Assembly (NCBI RefSeq): GCF_936928535.1
Contig: NZ_CAKZHY010000167.1
Span: 1 to 64,000 of the forward strand
Length of the DNA: 64,000 bases
DNA from: an uncultured Bradyrhizobium sp.
GTDB taxonomy: Bacteria; Pseudomonadota; Alphaproteobacteria; Rhizobiales; Xanthobacteraceae
Direction of reading: 5' to 3'
The notes under the pieces are model-generated. The model made no database searches. It had not been told where the DNA came from and saw only the letters and a list, made by a program, of their open reading frames with translations. Position 1 is the first letter of the stretch. Every line of letters begins with the position of its first letter. The translations under genes and the position numbers were made by a program. Shown here in pieces: positions 58,112-64,000 of the stretch.

Positions 58112-58127
58112 ACGTATTTACATCCTT
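58108..58127. repeat. 20-bp dyad at the attachment junction
   Basis: AAGGACGTAT/TTACATCCTT is a near-perfect palindrome (18 of 20 positions symmetric), directly abutting the tRNA fragment on the element side. Position suggests an integrase or excisionase arm site; a chance hairpin is possible. Confidence 0.5.
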
Positions 58128-58224
58128 CACGGCACCAACTTCCGCGTTAATAAGTTATTGATAATACTGAATATACTGCAATAATAGCACTTGGGAGCGC
58201 TCCAAGAACGCAGGGGTGATTTTT

Positions 58225-59865
58225 ATGGCTGTTTTGTATGAGCGTTGTACAAGGTTGGCACTCCCGACGCCGCCCCCGAAGTTCCTGCGTAAGTCGCTAC
58301 GGCTGACCGACGGCCACCTCTATGACGCTGTTGCAATGAGTGAAGACGAGCGGCTCGCTCGCACTGTGGTTGAGCTGGGAGACAACAAAGCCAAGGGTCT
58401 CACGATCCGCATCACCCCGCACAAGCCAATCTGGTACGTCCGCAGAAAGGAGAAAACGCTTCGCCTTCGGGATGTTCGTGAGCTCTCGCTGGAGGACGCC
58501 CGATACGTTGCGGAACAGATCACGCTCGGCGCCAAGCGCAATAGGGACCTGAACGACCTGGCGCACGTTCTTCTCGAGTACATGCCTCTCCCTACTGAGG
58601 GCAACCTTGTTCGGGATCGTGACGTTGAGGCCAAGTTGGACCACATATTGGCTTCCCGGGATAAGGCGAAGGCTATACCTGCACCAAAGGCTATACCTGC
58701 GCCGCCGTTCTGGACCTGGAAGCAGCTGACCGACGAGTTCTTGAACGACAAGAAACCGGACCTGAAGGCTTCTTATCGCAAGGCGTACGAGCGCTACCTG
58801 AGACTCGAGGAATTCGGACCGATCAACAACAAGATGGTGCGTGACATCGAACTGAGCGATCTGGAGCGAGTGCGAAACTCTATCCACATCAATCACGCCC
58901 CATCCGCCGTAAAGCGCGCATTACAGCAATCCAAAGAGATGTTGACATGGGCCTGGAAGAACCATGCGACCGCTTCCGGATTGGACAAGGTGCAATACCA
59001 GTGGTGGGACCGGTGGTCTTACCGATACAAGCCTAAGAAGCGGCCCCCCCGTAGTCCCACCATCGAGGAAATCGCCCGCACCCTTGTCATCGCCGAGCGC
59101 TATAGACATTTGGCCAATGGCGAACACGACATCCATCCAGGAACACTCGGCGCGCTCTGGGCCGTGGCTTTGACCGCGCAGCGAACCGGCGCGTTAACAA
59201 AGCTTGGGACGGGCCGGCTCTTCCCAACTGACAAGCAGTACCGCAAGCTCACGGGATGGAAGATCGCCAATTGGAAAATGGAAGAAATGAAGGGAGGTCG
59301 AGATGGCGGCCGGCCCCATTCACTTCCAATTCCACCCGAAGCGCTCAAGATCATGTACCGGTACCACAAAGAAGCTGGCGGAGAATCCCCGTGGATGTTC
59401 CCTGCACGCTCCCCCGACAAACATGTGGGCAAGTCTTCGCTCGATCAGTTGATCTACCGGCTCCAAGGGCAGGTCTACGACCACACAGTGAGGCAGAAGC
59501 CCCACCGCAAAGGGAAGCCCGGGCCGACGCCGCGCCCGTTGAAGGTGAGGCCAAACCTGTTCGAACAATTCGGCATCCGTCCGTGGACTCCGCACGACTG
59601 CCGGGACACGATCACGACGTTCCTGGAAGACCGCAGACTGGGTGGCGCTGCGAGCGCCATACTTGGCCACAAACAGCCCAATTCGGATCCGGATCGGGAG
59701 GAGCGCGAGAGACTCGCTAAGGTCACGGAACAACACTACAATCACTCGCAACGCATTCGATTGAAGGCAGAAGGCATGTCCTTGTGGGTGAAGGCCCTGC
59801 TAAGCGCCTACAACCGGGAGCAGAAGCGCCTTCAGCCGAGCTTTCAACGCCGTACCGCCGCATAA
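58225..59865 (+). CDS. Tyrosine site-specific integrase
   Basis: 546 aa from the ATG at 58225 (AGGGG upstream; a GTG three codons earlier is possible). The N-terminal arm-binding part resembles DUF4102-type integrases (LTIRITPHKPIWYVRRKEKTLRLRDV). The catalytic domain has Arg in TAQRTGALT, HxxR in TPHDCRDTI, His in AILGHKQ and the nucleophile Tyr in EQHYNHS, so it appears active. It sits 114 bp from the tRNA-Gly attachment repeat and drove insertion of the element carrying the ubiquitin-like operon. Two copies of an AKAIPAP-type linker lie near residue 150. Confidence 0.92.
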   Translation: MAVLYERCTRLALPTPPPKFLRKSLRLTDGHLYDAVAMSEDERLARTVVELGDNKAKGLTIRITPHKPIWYVRRKEKTLRLRDVRELSLEDARYVAEQITLGAKRNRDLNDLAHVLLEYMPLPTEGNLVRDRDVEAKLDHILASRDKAKAIPAPKAIPAPPFWTWKQLTDEFLNDKKPDLKASYRKAYERYLRLEEFGPINNKMVRDIELSDLERVRNSIHINHAPSAVKRALQQSKEMLTWAWKNHATASGLDKVQYQWWDRWSYRYKPKKRPPRSPTIEEIARTLVIAERYRHLANGEHDIHPGTLGALWAVALTAQRTGALTKLGTGRLFPTDKQYRKLTGWKIANWKMEEMKGGRDGGRPHSLPIPPEALKIMYRYHKEAGGESPWMFPARSPDKHVGKSSLDQLIYRLQGQVYDHTVRQKPHRKGKPGPTPRPLKVRPNLFEQFGIRPWTPHDCRDTITTFLEDRRLGGAASAILGHKQPNSDPDREERERLAKVTEQHYNHSQRIRLKAEGMSLWVKALLSAYNREQKRLQPSFQRRTAA

Positions 59866-60043
59866 CACGAAGCGCTTCGCTCGGTAAGTCGCGCTCCGCC
59901 ACGCGAGATCAGGCCGCTCCCTGTCCTTCTGTCGCGAATGGGGGATGCGCCTTCGCCCGAAATGCATCATACTCGAGAGCACGTCGCGCGCAGGAAATCC
60001 GAATAGCCAAAATAACTCGGTTCCCCACTGCCGATTCGAACCG

Positions 60044-60454
60044 CTAAATGACGTAAGCCTTGTTGTGCCGCAGCACGAAATGGACGCGACAACCCGAAGT
60101 CAAATGGACCGAAGGAAATAGCGAAATCGTGCCATCGGCCTCCGAGCGAAATTTCCAAGCTGGAGGCATCGCCTCTGATACGCTGATCCTCCTCACCTCC
60201 CCGCAGTCATCCGGACAGTTCATGAGAAGCCACTTCGCACCCGAGGTGCCTTTCACCATGACGATCCCGTTGCTTGAAAGCAACGGCTTGGCCTCGGCCT
60301 GAGAACTGACCCAATGGATGGGACCGTACTGCACGACGCAGCGATATGCGGGTGCCCGCGAAGGGGGCGTACGAACCTCCGGTGCCGTTGTCTGTGGCGG
60401 CGACCTCTTCCAAAGAGAGGCCAGCCATTCGAAAAAGGCCATTAGGAAGCGCAT
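60044..60454 (-). CDS. DUF6527-like protein of ubiquitin-like operons
   Basis: 136 aa. A hydrophobic N-terminus (MRFLMAFFEWLASLW) is followed by a spacer and a compact domain with KWLLMNCPDDCGEV (Cys80, Cys84) and SVHLTSGCRVHFVLRHNK (Cys122, His125). This spacing and the GC-x-HF ending match my recollection of DUF6527 proteins, which recur beside bacterial E1/E2-like genes and have been proposed to be peptidases or deconjugating factors. Cys/His could bind zinc. The start lies 13 nt inside the preceding kinase-like gene, so it is the last gene of the operon. Confidence 0.7.
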   Translation of the reverse strand: MRFLMAFFEWLASLWKRSPPQTTAPEVRTPPSRAPAYRCVVQYGPIHWVSSQAEAKPLLSSNGIVMVKGTSGAKWLLMNCPDDCGEVRRISVSEAMPPAWKFRSEADGTISLFPSVHLTSGCRVHFVLRHNKAYVI

Positions 60455-61950
60455 AGGCCAGCCTCTGCACTCAGAATCAGTCCGGCCGCCAATCGATAGG
60501 CTTCAGGATTCTTTTTGCGCGCCCACCAAAGCAGATGAGCGGCCACCATCAACTGATATTCAATCTCACCGACGATTGCTCCCATCTGCATTCTAACCTG
60601 GCAGACGGCATCGAATCTGCCGTTACCTGGTCTTGGCATCATCTTCGGAAGGAGAAGCGGTGGCGAGTAGAGTTCGTGTAGAAGCCTGTTGTCCAACCGC
60701 CGTCCGGCATCGGGATCGAAAGCGATCGAGCACTCCAGCTCGGCGGGATCCCGGGAGGCTGGCGCAATGCCGCTGCGGAGAAAATCAATGAGGACGACTT
60801 CGCCCGATTGCCTGACAAAAATATTCCTCAGATGAAGATCGCCGTGCGAACAAACTTCATTCACAGGCACAGGGGGCATATTCCGCAACTTCTCAAGCAG
60901 AACTTCGGGTCGTGGCACGCTCGCAGCGTCCGGCAGGTTCGCGTGCGCAGCACCATAATCCTGCGGAGCACTCCTTATTATGCGAGCAGTGTCGAGAACG
61001 TAATTGCCCAACGCATAGCTTTTCGTCGTCGGATGGGACCGCCAGACTCGCAGCGCATCGTCAAAAATGGAAAGTACGGCCCGATTCAGATTATGAGATT
61101 TCGCATATTCCGACAGCAGCATAGCACGATCGACAAAGTGCAACACCAGTGCCGATCTCTCCGTGCCTGGAGCATAGCGCACGGGAATCATAGGAGGCAC
61201 GAATGGAAACGGGATCGTGTCGGAACATAGCTCCGCAATGTTGGCGCGCTCCGAAGTTACCCTTTGAGCAGTATCGACCTTAACGAGGTATGGCACCGGG
61301 TGAGGTGCCGTCGGTTTCACAGCATCTACGCGATAAACCGTATTCTTACGCGGCTTCGTCGGGTCGTCTTTATCGCGAGCTATCTTGCACACCGATAGTG
61401 ATTCGCAGTCCGAGAACGCGCGCTGGATTAGAGCTCTATCCTCGATGTTCACGTCTGTGCCGATCTCCAAGTCTCGCCAAGCGGGGCCGGGATCGTGTTG
61501 AAGCACGCCTTTTACCGCCAGACCGATCTGGGCTTTGTCGGAAGCATACGCGGATGAGCCAAAGTAGCTTGGCCCGAGGATGTCCATGCCCTTGGCCAGA
61601 TCATCCGCACTACCTTCGACGATTACTGCAATGAGCAAAGCCTGCTTTTCAGCCGAGATCTTTACGGCGTTGATAATTTTTCGAAGGAGCTGCTGAGTAG
61701 GGAGATCGTTGATCAGAGGCCCCGAGAAGATCATGACGGCTCTGGAGCCTGCGGCATGTCCTTCAATCTGCGCCCGCAAGACCTCAAGATCTTTGGCATC
61801 GAGTTGAATTGGCTTCAGGCTCAGCGCCTCCAGCTCTGCGGCGAGATTGGACGGAGCTCCAATACACAGTACCGCCGTTCTCGGCGCATCGATGCGAGGC
61901 AGCTTGAGCGCCTCGCCGACGGCTACTTGTTGCGCCACGGAATCGGCCAC
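60442..61950 (-). CDS. Two-domain APH-fold kinase-like protein
   Basis: 502 aa. Residues ~20-155 form an alpha/beta domain (RTAVLCIGAPSNL, AVMIFSGPLIND, QALLIAVIVEG) like a Rossmann or receiver fold. Residues ~165-460 are an aminoglycoside-phosphotransferase-type kinase: possible ATP Lys in YLVKVDT (224), catalytic loop CSHGDLHLRN (His369-Asn376) and metal motif VVLIDFLRSG (Asp389). It might instead belong to the ternary-complex-associated families of conflict systems. It starts 28 nt inside the JAB-E1 gene and overlaps the DUF6527-like gene, so it is an integral operon member. Target unknown. Confidence 0.7.
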   Translation of the reverse strand: MADSVAQQVAVGEALKLPRIDAPRTAVLCIGAPSNLAAELEALSLKPIQLDAKDLEVLRAQIEGHAAGSRAVMIFSGPLINDLPTQQLLRKIINAVKISAEKQALLIAVIVEGSADDLAKGMDILGPSYFGSSAYASDKAQIGLAVKGVLQHDPGPAWRDLEIGTDVNIEDRALIQRAFSDCESLSVCKIARDKDDPTKPRKNTVYRVDAVKPTAPHPVPYLVKVDTAQRVTSERANIAELCSDTIPFPFVPPMIPVRYAPGTERSALVLHFVDRAMLLSEYAKSHNLNRAVLSIFDDALRVWRSHPTTKSYALGNYVLDTARIIRSAPQDYGAAHANLPDAASVPRPEVLLEKLRNMPPVPVNEVCSHGDLHLRNIFVRQSGEVVLIDFLRSGIAPASRDPAELECSIAFDPDAGRRLDNRLLHELYSPPLLLPKMMPRPGNGRFDAVCQVRMQMGAIVGEIEYQLMVAAHLLWWARKKNPEAYRLAAGLILSAEAGLCAS

Positions 61951-63266
61951 GAGTCACCCTTAGCTAAAGCGCCGCGGCTGGACGAACAAACGATGCAATC
62001 CTTGAGCGGGACGGTCGCAACGCCGCGCACCGTACCTTCGCCGATCACGTAGTTCTGGTGTCGTGCTCGCATGGGAAAGCCAGCGACTGCCGCGAGAAAC
62101 ATCGTGACCGCCAGCGAGGACACCGTCGAATTCAAGCTGATGACGGCAGGCTGCGGTTGGGCATCGCCAATAATGTACCGATCGGCAGCTCGTTCGGCGT
62201 CCGACATGAGTTCGCGCCGGACCATCTCAGGATCCAGAAATCCATTGCATTGAAGGCAGGCCAGAGAAGGAGCAAGCATCTGGACCCTTCCCGCCATCGC
62301 CTTGATTCGTCCCCCTTCCGCATCGATGCGGATGCCGACGTCGATCGTCGGCAGCAGATACTGATACGCGATCTGATTGAGGACCATTCTGCTGCCGTGA
62401 TTGTCGGTGCAGCAGAAGACGAAATTACAGCCGAAGAGCCTTGCCGCGGCGGACTGGTCAAGCACCGACCCCGCAACCTCTTCGGTGTCGGTCGCTCCCA
62501 TCCCCGATCGTCTGACCGCGTCCGCCGCAACTGCAACCTTGCTCCGCCCAAGGTCCGCATGCCCCGAGCCGACCACGCGGTTCAGATTGGTCTCTTCGAG
62601 GACGTCGTCATCGATCAGAACCAGCTTCCCGACGCCGAGATATGCAAGCTCCTGTGCAATGACCGATCCCGTGCCTCCAAGCCCCACAACTCCTATCGTC
62701 AGCGAGCGTAACAGAGACTGCCCTTGCTCACCCAAGGCCCGAACATTCCTGTCAAAGACGGCCTCGCTGGCCTCTTCCGCGGCCTCAATCCCGAAGAATT
62801 TGACAACCGAGGAGACCTCGGAGATCTCAGCCAAAGCGTGGATGTCCTCCTCTGCCCGATAAACTCTTCCAGAGAAGCCCTCTTGGCCCAGCACGAGCGT
62901 GCCGTGCGGGCCACCCGGAGCGCGCGCGAAAACCGCAGGCATCAACACGGCCTCGCCCTTGTCATCGACGGCGGAAAAATTCGGAAATTGATCGAACGGA
63001 TGCGTATGGCAGAAGAAGGCACACTGAGACGATTGCCGAGCCTGCTTCAGAGGTTTGGCGAGGAATTCGGGCTTGAGAACAATCCGCATCTCCGATTGCG
63101 TCTCGTAGGCGTCTTGTGGAGCGTGAACCACGGTCTCCACGAGAAAGCGGCCCGGCCCTCCCCGGTTCGCCAGAAGAACGCAGCTTGCCTCCCGCGGCGA
63201 AGCGGCCATGAGTTGGCTTTTCATGCCCGTGAAAGACGAGCCTGCGAAAATCAGCGATGATTTCAA
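61923..63266 (-). CDS. JAB peptidase-E1 (ThiF) fusion protein
   Basis: 447 aa from a TTG that overlaps the E2 stop codon (GAGG upstream); an ATG at 63224 would cut the JAB fold. Residues ~1-130 are a JAB/JAMM metallopeptidase: Glu26, HTHP (His87, His89), Ser98 and Asp101. Residues ~185-440 are a ThiF/E1 adenylation domain: GVVGLGGTGSV (195-200), EETNLNR, and two zinc-binding pairs CLQC (337-340) and CIVC (424-427). One protein could thus trim, activate and perhaps remove the ubiquitin-like partner. The kinase-like gene starts 28 nt before its end. Confidence 0.88.
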   Translation of the reverse strand: MKSSLIFAGSSFTGMKSQLMAASPREASCVLLANRGGPGRFLVETVVHAPQDAYETQSEMRIVLKPEFLAKPLKQARQSSQCAFFCHTHPFDQFPNFSAVDDKGEAVLMPAVFARAPGGPHGTLVLGQEGFSGRVYRAEEDIHALAEISEVSSVVKFFGIEAAEEASEAVFDRNVRALGEQGQSLLRSLTIGVVGLGGTGSVIAQELAYLGVGKLVLIDDDVLEETNLNRVVGSGHADLGRSKVAVAADAVRRSGMGATDTEEVAGSVLDQSAAARLFGCNFVFCCTDNHGSRMVLNQIAYQYLLPTIDVGIRIDAEGGRIKAMAGRVQMLAPSLACLQCNGFLDPEMVRRELMSDAERAADRYIIGDAQPQPAVISLNSTVSSLAVTMFLAAVAGFPMRARHQNYVIGEGTVRGVATVPLKDCIVCSSSRGALAKGDSWPIPWRNK

Positions 63267-63640
63267 ACGCCCTGCCTCAACCGATCGAGTACGACTCTCA
63301 GATAGGTATGCAGTGTATCGACGTTTGGATTCCATTTCGAGACATGCCAGGAAAACCAGAGCAGGTTTGGGCCGAGCTGGTTGTTTGGCTGGGCATTTTG
63401 CGGCAGCCCCCCAGATGAAAGTCTCACGTCCGCATCGACCCAAAAGCAATCCGGCCGCGCCTGCGGGTACGCCGCCGGGGCCACAATCCGCACTGTGGTG
63501 GAAGGTTTGTTCCACTTTCCGGACGGCTCCAGTGGAACGTTCGGAATGGTGATGACTGCTCCACCCGGTCCGGGCTGCATCTGAGCCTGCGGGTAATCCC
63601 GCCTCAGGGCTTCGAACTGCGCTTGTATGTGCGGTGTCAT
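63263..63640 (-). CDS. E2-like protein (prokaryotic E2 family E type)
   Basis: 125 aa. Small UBC-like fold with the YP motif (APAAYPQARPDCFWVD) and the family-typical WFSWHVSKWNPNVDTLHTYLRVVL at the C-terminus. It contains a single cysteine, Cys65, located in the strand after YPxxxP rather than at the usual catalytic place after it. It starts with ATGA overlapping the ubiquitin-like gene and ends overlapping the JAB-E1 start. Expected to accept the activated Ubl from the E1; chemistry uncertain. Confidence 0.82.
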   Translation of the reverse strand: MTPHIQAQFEALRRDYPQAQMQPGPGGAVITIPNVPLEPSGKWNKPSTTVRIVAPAAYPQARPDCFWVDADVRLSSGGLPQNAQPNNQLGPNLLWFSWHVSKWNPNVDTLHTYLRVVLDRLRQGV

Positions 63641-64000
63641 AAGCCAAACGTTGCCGGCGGAAGGGAATAGAAGCGTTGTCCGTCTTCAATCTTGACCGAC
63701 TTGTCGTTCGAGATTGGCAGATCGTCACCAGGCTGCTCCAGAAACAGCTGATAATCGCTTTCGATGCCACCTAAAGCGCGGATCTGCGCACCACTCAAGT
63801 GCGGCTGGTGCACGATATGCGCGGTGTCATTGATGAAGATCGTGGGGTCTTTGGGCTTTCTAACTTTTGAGACAAAATGCTCAACGCCGGCGCCCGCGAG
63901 ATCAACCGAAGCATCGTCAGGGGAGATCTCGCGATCCGTCGCGTGGCCCTGCGTCCACAGCGCAACCTTGCCTGCGTCCAGGTTCGCAACATGATAAAGC
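63637..64000 (-). CDS. Tandem ubiquitin-like (multiubiquitin) protein, C-terminal part
   Basis: The last 120 residues of a protein whose start is beyond the right edge. The final beta-grasp domain starts PTIFINDTAHIVHQPHLSG and runs through IRALGGIESDYQLFL and VKIEDGQRFYSLPPATFGL. This is the FINDT...ALGG...FHS-P--TFG pattern of the multiubiquitin domain. An upstream part ending DLAGAGVEHFVSKVRKPKD is the tail of a preceding domain, so at least two are present. The C-terminus is Gly-Leu, so one residue would have to be removed to expose Gly. Its stop overlaps the E2 start (ATGA). Confidence 0.82.
   Translation of the reverse strand, partial: LYHVANLDAGKVALWTQGHATDREISPDDASVDLAGAGVEHFVSKVRKPKDPTIFINDTAHIVHQPHLSGAQIRALGGIESDYQLFLEQPGDDLPISNDKSVKIEDGQRFYSLPPATFGL

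Noticed and set aside
58067..58145. Possible complete tRNA at the integration site
   Set aside because: The element-side sequence starts GCGGAAG but forms no D-arm, and the anticodon stem 5' strand is not complementary; only the 3' half is tRNA.

Overview
The window looks like a high-GC alphaproteobacterial chromosome, most probably Bradyrhizobium or a close relative. The rpoBC/rplJL/rplKA/nusG/secE proteins are alphaproteobacterial in type, coding density and GC are high, and intergenic spaces carry the long palindromic repeats (CCGGACGCG, GTCATTCCGGGG and GTCATTGCGAGC types) that I associate with Bradyrhizobium. The genus call is an inference from memory, not a computed placement.

Layout. 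1-9.7 kb (minus strand): the transcription/translation block secE-nusG-rplK-rplA-[2-hydroxyacid dehydrogenase]-rplJ-rplL-rpoB-rpoC. 9.9-16.5 kb: a surface-sugar type cassette (three methyltransferases, SIS isomerase, WbuC-like cupin, Gfo/Idh/MocA oxidoreductase, one gene remnant) lying between secE and tRNA-Trp. 16.7-28.8 kb: lipid/CoA and general metabolism, with an acyl-CoA dehydrogenase plus APH-type kinase pair under a divergent TetR regulator, two SDRs, a histidine phosphatase, argE, a LysE exporter and several palindromic repeats. 29-35 kb: an autotransporter, a DUF3592 membrane protein and two paralogous AraC regulators. 35-40 kb: a minus-strand catabolic run (CaiB/BaiF CoA-transferase, MFS, BKACE enzyme, MHS-type transporter). 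40.4-43.2 kb: an NrtR-type regulator diverging from a Band-7 protein and a NAD-kinase-like protein across two tandem operator copies. 43-54 kb: sugar metabolism (lipoprotein sugar dehydrogenase, GDP-fucose synthase next to a gmd remnant, ribose/xylose-type ABC importer with a xylulokinase, membrane PQQ glucose dehydrogenase).

54.3-57.5 kb is a graveyard: an N-terminally truncated, frameshifted amidase joined to a multiply disrupted toxin-like gene, an intact Imm11-like protein and a frameshifted, truncated HlyC-like acyltransferase.

58.07 kb to the window end is the left part of an integrative element. It starts with a 45-nt 3' fragment of a tRNA-Gly(UCC), then a tyrosine integrase. Its cargo is a minus-strand operon with overlapping genes: tandem ubiquitin-like protein (5' end beyond the window), E2-like protein, JAB-E1 (ThiF) fusion, a two-domain APH-fold kinase-like protein and a DUF6527-like protein. 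This is a compact bacterial ubiquitin-like conjugation system with an unusual kinase-like partner, and it is the most interesting content of the window.
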